From Crocodylus rhombifer (lineage: Eukaryota > Chordata > Crocodylia > Crocodylidae): DNA of 64,000 bases. Shown here piece by piece: positions 49,845 to 61,640 of this stretch. The translations under genes and the position numbers were made by a program. How positions within the stretch are numbered: position 1 is the stretch's first letter; the number at the start of each line of letters is the position of its first letter. The notes beneath the pieces are model-generated. The model was not told the DNA's origin. It did not search any database and was given only the letters and a program-made list of their open reading frames with translations. The DNA lies in assembly GCA_038503035.1 (NCBI GenBank), contig JAVSML010001008.1, positions 315,164-379,163 of the forward strand. Direction: 5' to 3'.

Positions 49845-50035
49845 GACACGGTGGAGACAAGGCCAGGGGGCCCAGTGCCCAAGGAAGGTGGAGATGGGGC
49901 CAGGTGACCAAGTGCCTGAGCAGGGCAGACACCAGGGCCAGGGGCCCAGTGACCAAGCAGAGCAGATACTAAGGCCAGAGGGTGCAGTGCCTGATCAGGG
50001 TAGACACCAGGGCCAAAGGCCCAGAGCCAAAGTAG
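49845..50035. repeat. 37-38 bp minisatellite, about five units
   Basis: GGCCAG/GGCCAA landmarks fall at 49861, 49899, 49936, 49973 and 50011, giving spacings of 38, 37, 37 and 38. The unit consensus is about GCAGACACCAGGGCCAGGGG then CCCAGTGCCTGAGCAG. Confidence 0.85.
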
Positions 50036-50460
50036 GGATGACAAGGGCTGGAGCTCAGAAGCCAGGTCTGATACAGTGGGCCTGGGCTAGAAGGCCAGTG
50101 AAAGGAAAGGCGTGAAAGCTGAGGCCACAGCAAGGAAGAGTGATTGAATGATGACATCTGTGAGGTGTGGGCATGGCTGCCAGGAAGATCAGAGAACATA
50201 AATAGCCCATAAGGCAACATGTGCCTTGGAGGCACAGATGTGCCAGGGGGGCCCACCTAGAGAGAGTGAAGGATTGGGATCAGCAGGATTCAAGAGGGAT
50301 CTGCTGGCAGTTGGACAGAGTAGGGTTTCCTCTAGGATTCTCAGGAAGTCTCCCTTTTTTCACATTATAAAAATTCCAACAAAGGTCTGGTAGGCAAGGA
50401 AAGAGGGGGAGGGTACTGTGGAGCCAAAGTAGAGCAGGAGCCATGTGGCCATTATCAGAC

Positions 50461-53400
50461 ATCACAGCTGCCTCTGGGGCCCAGCACTTATTAAAAATGT
50501 AAATATGACGATATGCATCACTGCAGTATTAAACATATAGAGCAGCTGTACTGATAGTAGTGTAGTTTTAATTTTGCTTTTTCTTTTCCGGTGTCCTATC
50601 CCTTTGTTTTTCTTAGTGCTTTGAGAAGAAGGCTTACTTAACCATACAAGTCTCTTTGGTATCACAATAAATGTTTGTTCAGAATAAGACGGTCTTTCCT
50701 ATGTAAGAATTCTATTACATACCCAACATCTGGCTGTTCCTCTCTAAATTGGACAGCAGGGAAAGATACTTCATTGGAGATTGCACTTTCTACTGGCTTG
50801 CAGAGAATGGGCACAAGCGGAAGCAACAGAATAATACATTGGTGGATAAGCACTTATACCCACATGACCATAATGGATTATAAAAACAGGGGGTGTGGGG
50901 AAGGGGAAGAAAGGGTCCTGAAATGCACTAAGAATGTTTGGAAGAAGTGCAGTACTAACAAGCAAGGGATACACCCTGAAGACAAGCACCTTTACTCAAG
51001 TTGGCCCACAGTTGTATAGGAAATCAGGCATGTTTTGTGTAAGCTTTTTCAGAGTAGTTGCTCTTACTTAAGGTAGACTAGCTTTAATATAATAACTTGG
51101 ACTGACAGCAGAGTAAAAAAACAAAACCTGAATAGTTAATTGAAAATATTATTGAGGTTTTGTGGTTCTTCTGCATTCTGAACAACCTGAAGCACCTAAA
51201 TCTCAGATAAACTGAAAGCAATAACTTTCATAGAAGAAAAATGCTAAGTAACCACACTGAATGTGGAAACGTATATTTAAAGAAATTCCTTCCTAAGCTT
51301 TCACTTTATGAATAACCCTGGCTCCACTGAAGTCACTACAGTTTTTTTCATTAACTTCATGTGAGTCAAGATATCACCCAATACCAACTGCTATTTCAAG
51401 TGCAAGCCAATCTCCAGTGCAGAGTTAACATGAATTATAACTTGAGTGCTGCTCCTAATTTTTGAGTCCCATCTATGCAACCAGATTCTTAAAAACATAA
51501 CTGTGTTTCAAGGTAACTTGAGCTGAGTGGCCTGTCAGATGGTATTGTCTATAGCTCAAGTTAGTATGACTTGTCAGCCGCTACCACAATCATTCTATGA
51601 TGCTAGTGGTCATTTTGTAAGTTCAGTGTTTTTAGAATGTGGGCTCTTATATTCAAATGAGGCTAGCTTGAGAGGGCTTCATTCTGTTGTAGATTTTTGG
51701 AACTTAACTGCAATGAAAATAGAGCCTTAGTCTCAATGCATTTTTAAAAAAAAGAAATGCGATTTTAAAAAAAAGTTTTCAGAAAGAAACTGGCCTGAAC
51801 TATTTTAGTTTGAAGTGTAAGAGTTTATGAAGAACCTTGACTGTATTATGAAAGCCCTCTAGAAAAGATGATGAGGAAATTTAAAACTTTTGTGTTTGGT
51901 AGGTCATATAGAGTAAATGAAGTGTGGGGCCAAGTATTCAATATGAAGATGAAAGGAAAAATTAAACGGCCTCTCAATGAGCAGTATACATGCTGGACAC
52001 TGTTAGGTTGAAAACACGTCAAGTGGTCATGTAATTAAAGATTGTAGCACAGTGCAAACCACAAAGGAGCAGAATTAGAGTTGAGAGGTAACTTTGTTTC
52101 CAAGTATTTCACTGGTTGACTTGTTTAACATCTTTGTTTGGTTTTGTTTGGATTTTACACATGAGTGTGTGTGTGCACATGCACATGTACGTTATTTTTG
52201 TGTTCTGGGCAAGGCAAAGGTACTTTGATTTAACATATGCATTTGGTTTTAATGTTCCCATCTCAGCTTATGCCAATTTACATTTTATCCTAGGGTAAAA
52301 GGAAGTTAAAGAAGAATTGTACAGACTGTTAAGAAGCTTCCTAAGCTTCATAATTTTTAATACCGCCGTTTAGTAGTTGCCTTCTTAAAGAAACTGGCAT
52401 GAACTATGGCAGTTGAATGGCTACATAGAGAGCTTTCCAGCATCCTGAGTTGATGCATCATTCTTCTAGGCCACCATGTGGGAATCAATAGAATCACCAT
52501 CCCTAGGCAGGTACAATCTAGGCAGGCTGTAAATGTGAGGATATGCTTGATCTCCAAATTGCAGAATGCTGGCTGTTACATGCTGTAGTATGCTTTCCCT
52601 GAAGAGCTTTCAAAGTAACATTGCTTTCAGGTTTGGAGAGAGACCGTCCTTTATCCTGCTGACAGCAGTTCTGCCATTGATTCAGGCCTCACTTCGAAAG
52701 AGAAAGGAATCACCTGCAATACACGTGAGATCTCCAATAATGTTACCATGTACTGGAACAAAACCCTCTGTTTCATTTTTAATTGTTTAAATTGCAAATC
52801 AACAACTGCTTTTTTGTTTGACTTCCAAATGCTGGAGCCAAAATACAAGTCTAGATTGCCTGGAGAATGCCCTCCAAAACTGAGATGTATTACCATTTCA
52901 TTGTTCAGAGAAACGTTAGATCAATTGTTTGCTATGAAACATTGTTCCTTACTCTTGGGGAGAGAGGAAATGTTCCATTTTCCACCAGCAGTATTTTTCT
53001 TAACAGGAGAAGGATATTTTTTCAGGACAAGTTCTTTTAATCTTGGAGAAAACCATAGGAATCTCAGCATTTGCCTTATGGTCAGAGGGAGCCCTCAGCA
53101 GGGGAGGAATAAAAACAGGGTTTCTTAGCTTCTCAGATAGTTCACCACTAACTAATGAAATTTATTTAATTAAAGTGATAAATAATGTTATGCTTAATAA
53201 TATAGAATCTGTTTAGAAGGTTGTTTTTAACTGTATTTTCCTAATCCTTACTGGAAGGATCACCTATTTGTAAATTAATCTTGTGGGTGTTTACTGTATG
53301 TAGAAAATTGGCAAGGGAAAATAAAATGTCAATTCAGCTGGAGACTTGAGAGGTTTTTCATTCTCTTCTTAAACTTCAGCTTTCATTTAGAAGAAAAAGG

Positions 53401-54559
53401 GAGTCTATTCTACATGGTATTCTGCAAACCTCTTGAATTGAAACATTTTTTGAAAATATACTTCCATGAGGTTGATGGTACTTTTCTTCTGCTGCTTATA
53501 TTGGTTAGCAAATATAAAGGGGATTTTGAGAAAACAGTATGAATGTTACATAACTTATACTCTTTCTTTTTTTTTTTACATTTGGAACTAGGTGGCCAGG
53601 CAATTACACACTGCTCTTTAAAACATCATAGTTGTTTTCACTTCTGTATGACCTTTTCTTAACAAAGATTCTTACAGCACTTGGGAAAATTAGCCAAGCA
53701 AAAAGTGCTTGAAGAATCCTTGCAAACTATCTTAGGAATAATGTCTTAGGAGTGCTAAGACATTTCCCTTGCCCTCCCACCAAATATAGGGGAACAGATC
53801 TGTGGGCCTGGCAGCATGAATAGTAAAAAAAAATAAAAATATAGTCAAGATCTGAAATGAATGAGGCATGGTGGAACAAATACTGCATACAATTTCAGCT
53901 GGTTTCTTTCCTCAGAACCTCTTGTGCTTTTAGATCCTTGCTTTAAATAGGGAAAACTACTTGCAGTTCAGGCAGTTAGCAATTGTTGCCATTGAAAAAT
54001 CAACCATTTCCATACCATAATTACATTTGCCACCATACTTACTTCAGGAGCAGAAAATTATTCAGTAAAATTTAATCACAGTGATGTGATACCTACTATA
54101 TATTACTTTTTTTCTTTTTAATAGAAGAGTCTCTAAGTAAAATTATATCCTAGTAGTTCAAAGACAATAATTTGAAAGAATAATGGCTACTGTCAGGTGA
54201 CTAATTTCTTGACCTTTTGTTGGTTAAGTAAAAGTTTTTTAATAGTTGCATGTGATACCCAGCTACATAAATTACAGGAAATAAGAGGGATATTGAGATA
54301 TTATTATTTATTATGTTCGATTTGTGTCATGTGGTTCAATTTCTTTTGAAATTGAATGGACTGGTATTAATGGGACAGCAATTTCTTCCCATCCAGAAAA
54401 CTAGAGTAACAACTAAATTTCTCTCCAACAGAGAAAGGAAATAATGTACTACCAGATGTCTTAAAAGCACAGTGAAGCTCATGGGAATTCACAAGGAAGT
54501 GGCTTTCATGTGTTTAGAGTAATTTTGATGCAATACATAGCAAGTGAGCAAAGTCACTC
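50461..54559. other. Intronic sequence, nothing recognised
   Basis: AT-rich intron. A TG/CA-rich patch lies at 52161-52190. No gene or clear element. Confidence 0.5.
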
Positions 54560-54990
54560 TTAGGCCTGGGGCAGATCCACTGAGGGTGCAGTGGCATGGT
54601 CACATCTCCATTTGGCTGTGCTGCATGTGAGTTTACAGCAAGGGGGTCTGGCAGGAGCCTTTGCACTTATGTGTTCTGGAACCCAGGGGTTGAGCACTGC
54701 TCCCATTGCTTGCCTCCTCCTTTAGCCTGCTGCTTAATTCAGCAGGAAGAGGGAGAGAGGAGAAGGACTATCAGCAGCAGCAGTCATCCCCCTGGGCTCA
54801 GACATATGTGAAAGTAGGCAGACCCCACCCTGGTCAGCTGGTGAGTTCAGAGCTCACTGTTCATTTGGAGCTCTAGCAGGAGGCTACCTTGACCAACCAG
54901 TAATCTCAGAGCTCACTGCGCATGTGCAGCACAGTCAAAGTCGGGGGGGGAGGTGGGGGGCCACACTGTCCTCACCCCACTACTACTCTA
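54560..54990. repeat. GC-richer repeat-like block
   Basis: The second half (54830-54960) repeats AGAGCTCACTG words internally and matches part of 33500-33720. It ends in a G-rich run (54944-54960). Type unknown. Confidence 0.35.
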
Positions 54991-56219
54991 TGGGTGACCA
55001 GTAAATGATCTACTTTCCAGTAGATGATTTTCCTTCTACTGGTTGTGCATACTAGTGACTTGGGGTGTTTCTCCATTCTTAGTTTTACAATGGTTAGAGA
55101 ATATAAATTGAATATTGTGTGTACGAATGTGTATAATTCTAGTTGGATTATGTAGGTAGCAAAATTGGCTTTCAAGTTTAGAGATACTTTAGGAATTCTG
55201 ATATGTAAGTATTAACATAATTTATTTTTGCATATTATCTACAATAGTTGGAAAGAGAAAGGAAAGTGAGATACATTTTTCAGAAGTTTAAATGATTGTG
55301 AAAATTCTAAAGGCAGCACAACATTAAAGGTGATATTATACCATGCTCATATTTATTCATTGTAGAGGCATTATTTTATAACTGAATAAAATATATCTAG
55401 ATATATCTAAATATATATCTAGAAATAAAACTTAGCATTAATATCTGAAACACTAAGGGAGACAAACAGATCTGCTAGCAAACAAAGTATATATACTTAA
55501 TGTTTTGCTTTGCATTATCTAATCTTCATTAGCTCCTTTGCTATTCTAAGTTGTAATACTTAGAAAAGGCCAGGTTGTGCATTTGTGTAGGTATAGGAAA
55601 AGCCCCCAAACCTTCACTTACTTGGTCCTGCTTTCCACAAGGGCTGGTCACAAACACAGTCTGTCTGCTGGGAGAAGTCCCCTCAGTATTCCCTGTGACC
55701 CCACTAGGGTCTACTGGCTCAGATAAGCAGATTGTGCCACCCTCCCCATCCATCTTCAGAGTTTTTCAAGTGACTTAATGTCAGGTATTGTATTTTGTAT
55801 GGTGGTTGTAGCTGTCATGGCCCAGGAAATATGAGAGAGGCAAAGATTGTGCTGAGGGTGAGAACTTGTGCCATTGGTCCAATGGCTCATTAGTCCCAAC
55901 TATGCCATTGGCCTTATAAGTTGGGAGAGAGAGAGAGAGAGAAGATTTCGAGCACAAAGTACCCATTTCATGCAACAGATTATGTAAAAGAATGACCTTC
56001 CAAACACTGCTAGAGATAAGCATCTCATTTACCTGTAGATAAACAGATTCAAGTCTAAATTTCTAAATGGAAGAGCCACCTTCAATTTGGGGTATGGGAG
56101 ACGACATGGAGGAGGAGGGGAAAGGTTAGTAATTATCATTTCTAACAATGGTGGGCTTTTTTTGTGCATCACTTATGAAGACATTGAAAATGTTTAAAGT
56201 TGCTCCAAAATAGAATAAA
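54991..56219. other. Intronic sequence with short low-complexity patches
   Basis: AT-rich ATATCTAGATATATC words at 55389-55424 and a (GA)9 run at 55924-55942. No gene. Confidence 0.5.
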
Positions 56220-56299
56220 GCTGCAGACATTCCCTAAACTAGATCAATCTTTTGGCCCCAAGGATATGAGAGACACAAGGGAAAGGGAAATCTGTGCAC

Positions 56300-56480
56300 C
56301 ACCTCCTCCCACTACCTTACATGCCAGGATTTGGTTTTGGGGACCTAGCACCACCCTCTTCTGCCTCTTATGCACTGGTTGGGATCCCAAGGGTCCAGCA
56401 CCTCCTACTCCTGCCCCTATGCACAATATAGGGCACTAGGGCCCAGCATCACCCCCAACCAGCCCTATACACTGGGTTTG
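56300..56480. repeat. Degenerate ~55-60 bp minisatellite
   Basis: Units begin with GGATTTGGTTTTGGGGACC (56328), GGTTGGGATCCCAAGGGTCC (56379), AGGGCACTAGGGCCC (56430) and GGGTTTGGGCCCC (56474). Each is followed by AGCACC/AGCATCACC and C-rich text plus CCTATGCAC. Confidence 0.5.
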
Positions 56481-56649
56481 GGCCCCACCATCCAGATCAC
56501 AGGGCCCAGAGCTCTCCATAGGTCTGGAAATTTGGCAGCAGGGGAATGTTGCTACTGCTTCCCCTTCCTGAATTTACAGACCTGTGAGGAATCCAGTGGG
56601 CTGGATGACTACAGGGCAGTGGGCCAGATCTGACCCCTACCCAAAACTC

Positions 56650-57031
56650 TTTATAAACCATATTTGGAGTATGCAAATCTTATTCAGGGGAATGACAATA
56701 GGGTAGTTTAAGAAATTGTTTATAGATCACTGTTTTTACTGTTTATATTGATTTTAACTTTAATGATTTTGTATTGGTCTGTAGGTAACCTGTAACAGAC
56801 ATACATTTTAATCTCACTAAAGGAGTTTTTATTTTCATTCTGGAAAGCAAAATAAAAATAAAGAGTAATATATTGCCCAAAAGAATTTGATACATTTTTT
56901 CTATTATTCTGAATGCATAAAAATAGTTTGCTTGTTGCATTTATCTCTACTTAACCCAATAATATGCTACGTCCTTTATTCTGAATCCTAAAATTTCCAA
57001 AAATCAATATTCTTCCCTTTTATACACCCCC
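56650..57031. other. Intronic sequence, nothing recognised
   Basis: AT-rich intron before the gypsy element. Confidence 0.5.
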
Positions 57032-57157
57032 TGTGAGGACTGTATCTTTTTACAAATGGAATCAAGCGACAGAGCTGAGAGCATGAGTGCTGTTGATATG
57101 AGTAAAGAAACTTCTTTGTTAAAGTGGCTCCTGACTCAATGAACTAAACCCACAACA
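57032..57157 (+). repeat. 5' LTR of the gypsy element (short by ~8 bases)
   Basis: Begins TGTGAGGA and ends CTAAACCCACAACA. It aligns with the 3' LTR through GAGTGCTGTTG, TAAAGAAAC.TCTTTGTTA, AGTGG and GACTCAAT. It lacks the first TGTAGAAA bases and has an internal gap relative to the 3' copy. Confidence 0.78.
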
Positions 57158-59908
57158 TGATATGGTACAGTGAGCAGTTGAAAACAAGTGACTGTATTGC
57201 ACAGGATGAGATTTAAGGCGGAAAAAACAGAAAAAAACACTAGCTACAGGTTCCAACAGAGCTGAAACCCTCCAGCTATGTGGCAGAGAACTGGAAGAGG
57301 CTTGAGCACCAGGTCAACCTGTATATGAGCCACTGAGAAGCCAAGTGACCAAAATATATCAATGTTTTTCCTGAAATGTAGCAAATGCTGAGGCACTGGT
57401 TGTATATAGGATTCTGCAACTGAGCCAAGCAGAGCTGGCTGATTGTGAGACAATGCTCAAGAAGTCTGAGTACTGCACTGAAAAAAAGAATGAGAATTTT
57501 TGTGACAGGAGGTCACAAAAAGAGTGAGAAACCTTTAGGGAATTTGAAAAGGATCACAAACTGCTGAATCAATCCTGTACTTTTGGAGAACTCAAAGACT
57601 CCATGATCAAAAATCAGATAGTAATAGTGATCAGCTCAGGAAAAGACTGCCAGGGGATCCGTTCTCAAGCTAAAGAAAGCAATCAGCATGTGCAAAGCAG
57701 CAGAGATGATCCAGATTAGAATGAAGTCTTTCATTAAAAAAAGGCAGCTGGTGAAATTGTTGATGGAATAACAAACCCTCCCAGAAAAGAAAAGAGACAG
57801 AAATTGTATGGGTATGCCTAAAAAATGAACCCATGGAGAGCATAAGTATAGCAACAAATAAAGAGCTGTACAAGCTGTGGTAACAAACACAGACCACAGT
57901 AATGTCCTGCTTTTGGACAATGCTGCAACAAATGCAAAAGGCCGAAACATTTGGCAAAGTGTGCAGAGGAGAGCAAAGAAGGCACAAAAGGAACAGAGTT
58001 TGCAAGAACTACATAGCAAGGTGGGTTTGCAACACCGCCAGCAGCAATAAAGAAGAGCTGCATATGGGAATTGTACAAGATACAGTATCATCAGAAGACT
58101 GGAAACAAATGGAACGCCTGTGACTTAAATTGGATGCTGGTGAACAAGGCAGTGTAATTCCTTGGAAGATTCTGTTTTCGCAGATTGTCTTTGAGTTATG
58201 TTCAGCACCAGAAGCATTCCATAAATATATGCAACAAGTATTTGATGGCTTTGAAGGTGCCAAAATGTAAGTGGATGGTATTTTAATATGGAGACATACA
58301 CTGGATGCCTGAAAGGAACCTACCCAATCTTAACCATCAGTTTGAAACAGAGCTATCACTAATTAATTGGTTCTTGATTGAAAATGACAGACTTGTTGGG
58401 CATTTATAGACATGCTTCACAAGGTGAGGGCAGGGGGCAGCACTTTAATTAGCACAGCTCCAAGAGCCGTGCTAATTAGAAGTGTCTAGAGCATCATGTG
58501 GATTAGGGTCCCTGTGCTGAAAAATGGTGGCAGGGCACTTTGAGCTAAAGCACTTTGAACAAGCTTTAGCTTAAAGTGCCCTGCCATTATTTTTCAGTGC
58601 AGGGCTGCTGATAAACATGATGTTGATGTCTGTCGGAACACAGTAATTGCCACGCTCTAGTAGACTTGATTAACTGAGTCTGCTCCAACACACTGTAATT
58701 ACAGCACATCAGAGCAGCCTTCCTGCATGTGTATAGGAGCCCATTGTTCCCAAAGTATTACATTAGAATACGTTCATGAGGATACATGAAGGACTCTTAG
58801 GTATAGAGAAATGCAAATGGCTAGAAAAACTCTGTACTGGACATAAATGAATATGGATATAGAGAAGTATATTAAAGCATGTTCAACCAGTCAAAAATAC
58901 AGATTGTCAAGCAAAACAGCTAGTGGCATTGACTGAGGAAGAATTGGCTCCATCATCAGAAGTAGCCATAGGTCTGTTAACTCAAGTTGAAAAAAATCTA
59001 CATGTTGGTTTTAGACTATTACTCTCACCATCCAAAAATTTCAACATGTGAGAACACCACTGCAAAGTATGTAGTAGTGCACACAAAATCTGTCTTAGCC
59101 AAACATAGCATACCAGTTGTGGTCAAGTCTGAAAATCGACAACAATTTGATGGGAATGAGTTCAAGTACTTTGCACAGGAATATGGGTTTGCACTCATTA
59201 CCCCTAGCCCAAGATATCCAGAGCCTGATAGACTTGTAGAAAATGGTGTCAAAATAATAAAAAGCCTGCTAAACAAAGCAGAGGAGTCTCACACGGATTC
59301 TTAGTTGGTATTACTAAAATACAGAGCATCTCCTTTGAAACATGGGCTTTCACCAGCTGAACTCTTATTTAATTGGAAAGTTAGAACAAGACTACCTGAT
59401 TTGGTAACCACTGGTAAGAAAGAACAAAATGACATAAATGCTTGCTTGAGCCATAATAAACACAAACAAAAGCTTAATTATGATGAGGGGTCACAATAAC
59501 TAGAGCCTTTACTATCCCTAGACAGGGTATGTATGCGTACAGATAAAATGTGGATTGCAGGAGGCAGTAGTCATTCTTGAGGTAGCTTCTAGATGTTATG
59601 AAGTGAGGGAAATGTCTAGAGGTGGAATAGGAAACATCTGGAGCAGATCAAGAAAGAACAGGAGAAGGAATCAACAGGGTCTGAACCTGAGAAGAACATA
59701 GAAGAGACCAGAGCACAGACCAACTAAGACGAGGCAGAGACTCCAGCACAAACTGGTCAAGACCTCAGAGAGACATTAATAAGATGCTTTACACATATGC
59801 ACGACTCTGAAGGGCACTGCAAAGACTTACTAAAAATTGTTAGTGTATGAATAATTTGAATGTGTGTATGTGGTTGTTGCTTAAAATAGGTTGCTTGAAA
59901 AGGGGAGA
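57158..59908 (+). pseudogene. Decayed Ty3/gypsy internal region (gag, RT, integrase)
   Basis: In + strand order: gag-like helices (57240-57780); a gag zinc knuckle at 57905-57960 (C-P-A-F-G-Q-C-C-N-K-C-K-R-P-K-H, last spacing one residue short); and an RT piece at 58195-58310 with APEAFHKYMQQVFDGFEGAK, where a stop replaces the Tyr-side residue and the Y-V-D-D motif is lost. Then come traces of the integrase zinc domain (HEGLLGIEKCK, 58785-58815), the integrase core at 58987-59304 with first Asp in LDYYS, the second catalytic Asp changed to Glu (SENRQQF), and RYPEPDRLVENGVK. Its continuation YRASPLKHGLSPAELLF follows an in-frame stop at 59302. Protease, most of RT and RNase H are missing. Dead element. 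Confidence 0.88.
58398..58742. mobile_element. Fold-back MITE nested in the gypsy element
   Basis: Ends GGGCATTTATAGACATGC (left) and, reversed, GGGCTCCTATACACATGC (right). Inside are two hairpins: 58441-58460/58464-58484, and a 41-bp-arm hairpin 58511-58551/58563-58603. CACAGTAATT.C and CACTGTAATTAC form a short direct repeat near the right end. It splits the RT and integrase of the host element, so it is younger. Confidence 0.72.
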
Positions 59909-60063
59909 TGTAGAAATGTGAGGATTACATTTCTTTAAAATATAGCCAGAAGGAAAGGTGAGAGAGAGTGTGATGGCTATGTTTGTGTCTGAGTGCTGTT
60001 GGTATTTATAAAGAAACCTCTTTGTTACAGTGGTTCGTGACTCAATTAAACAAACCCACAACA
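59909..60063 (+). repeat. 3' LTR of the gypsy element
   Basis: A 155-bp LTR following a polypurine tract (AAAAGGGGAGA, 59898-59908). It starts TGTAGAAATGTGAGGATTAC and ends CAAACCCACAACA. A TTTATAAAG sequence near 60005 is a possible TATA signal. The short length is common for vertebrate Ty3/gypsy elements. Confidence 0.82.
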
Positions 60064-60589
60064 CAACACCCCAATTGTTTCAGATATTAGCAGTCAGTAA
60101 TTCTCCATTATATGAAAATTATTTAAAAAATAAATTCCTTTGAAAAACCTTCAAATAAATAGATATTTAATAGCAACCACAAAAAGTAAGTTGATAAAAG
60201 AGACTATTTCATGAATAAAGAGACAATGTATATAGATGAAGTATGCATTTAAATATAACTCAGTTTACCTAATTGGTAAAGTAAAATTCCCTATGAAATA
60301 CCCATCATTGTAACACATGGAGTAGTTACATTATATGACATTATATACAAAAATAACTGATCACTTAATGAGATTTTAATCTCTATTTAGATTTGAATCA
60401 GATATGATAAATGAGTAACTGTCAACCATGCCACTGTTTCTAGGGGGTTTTGCAGTGATCTATTTGTGGTCCAGTTTTCTTCAATATCTTCTTAGTGGAA
60501 GAAAACACAATTGATGTTAAGAGTGGCAAAAAATAAAAAAACCCGTAATGATAAATAGTTATACATCAGGAATATTGTGTGTAGTTGTA
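60064..60589. other. Intronic sequence, nothing recognised
   Basis: AT-rich intron between the gypsy LTR and a CR1 copy. Confidence 0.5.
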
Positions 60590-61130
60590 TGTCCTTGCTT
60601 TGAAAAGAATGCCTAAAAATTAGGAAGGAGTTATGAGGGATCATAAAGGATTTAAACCTACAAGTGTCAATCAAGGCCTAGAAAACCTGCTTTAGAGTGA
60701 GAGGCTTAAGAAAATTCTTCCATTTAGTGTATACAAGAAAATTGTTTAAGACTTGACTTTATCATAGTCTGTAAATGCCTGCATGGAAAAAAGGGCTTTG
60801 ATAGTAGACAGCTTTAACCTAACAGCAGAAGGCATATTGTGGTTCAGTAGTTAGAAGATGAAAGAAGAAAAATTCAGACTTCAGATTGTTATTAATAGAC
60901 TTAATAACTTTTAGAATAATTTACCAAATGAAGTGGTGGTTTCTCTATTAGTCGAAGTCTTTAAATCAAGACTGAATATCTTTCTAAAAAGATATGCTCT
61001 AGCTCAAACTGAAGTTATGGTCTTGATGCAGAAATTACCGTGAGGTTTTATGGCCTCTGTTATATAAGAGCTCACACTAGATCATTATAATATGGTTCCT
61101 TCTGGCCTAAAAAGCTGTGGCTAATGGAAA
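60590..61130 (+). mobile_element. CR1-like LINE 3' end, different subfamily
   Basis: Contains GAGAGGCTTAAGAAA, then GACTTTATCATAGTCTGTAA, TTTACCAAATGAAGTGGTGG, CTTTAAATCAAGACTGAATA and GATATGCTCTAG, ending TATGGTTCCTTCTGGCCT. This is the 3' region of the CR1 subfamily common in turtles and other sauropsids and differs from the copies at 19, 46.8 and 61.6 kb. Full of stops, so old. Confidence 0.85.
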
Positions 61131-61640
61131 GGCAATCTGTGCCCTTGGGGACTCACCATATTAGTACAGGTATTATTTCTTAAGAAAATGAGTAGGAGAA
61201 AATTGCATTCAGAAAAGTTAATGCAAAATGTCTGTGTAGGCATTTAGCTACATCTGTAGGATTTTAAGGGCCTGATACTACAATGTGTGAAGGCATATAT
61301 TCCTTCTTGTACAAAAATACCCATATTCACATACAACAAGGGCATTCTGTGTGAATAGCAGTGATATTCATTAGTGGTTCTTTGTAATTACTCTTCATTG
61401 TTCTTCTGTTCAGATTTTTCATCCAGAGTCAAGGACTGTACAACTTGTACTTCTACTTACATGCTACAAATGATAAATGGTGAACAATAGAAGAGAAGTG
61501 TTCATGGAGATCTCATGAACTAATGTGTTTTTTATGTATTACTTGAAATATTACAAATCATAAATAAGGTAACAACTAATCCTGCAATGATTTGGATGTG
61601 CATAATTTTTACACTGAGTAGGCTGTTCGATTGCTCACAT
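61131..61640. other. Intronic sequence, nothing recognised
   Basis: Ordinary AT-rich intron between two CR1 copies. Confidence 0.5.

Larger units (their letters stand above)
49200..50460 (+). repeat. LTR-like block with minisatellite
   Basis: GC-rich block with a possible TATA signal (AGCATATAAGCCCAGGGAG at 49350-49368). It is interrupted by a CR1 tail and contains a 37-38 bp tandem repeat. It resembles an LTR or retrovirus-like 5' region, but no coding domains or paired LTR were found. The frames on the - strand over it are not recognised. Confidence 0.35.

Noticed and set aside
49845..50035. CRISPR-like array because of regular spacing
   Set aside because: The whole 37-38 bp unit repeats, with no unique spacers, and the locus is clearly vertebrate; it is a minisatellite.
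57636..58091. 151-codon - strand gene
   Set aside because: It is the antisense shadow of the gypsy gag region, including the complement of the zinc knuckle.
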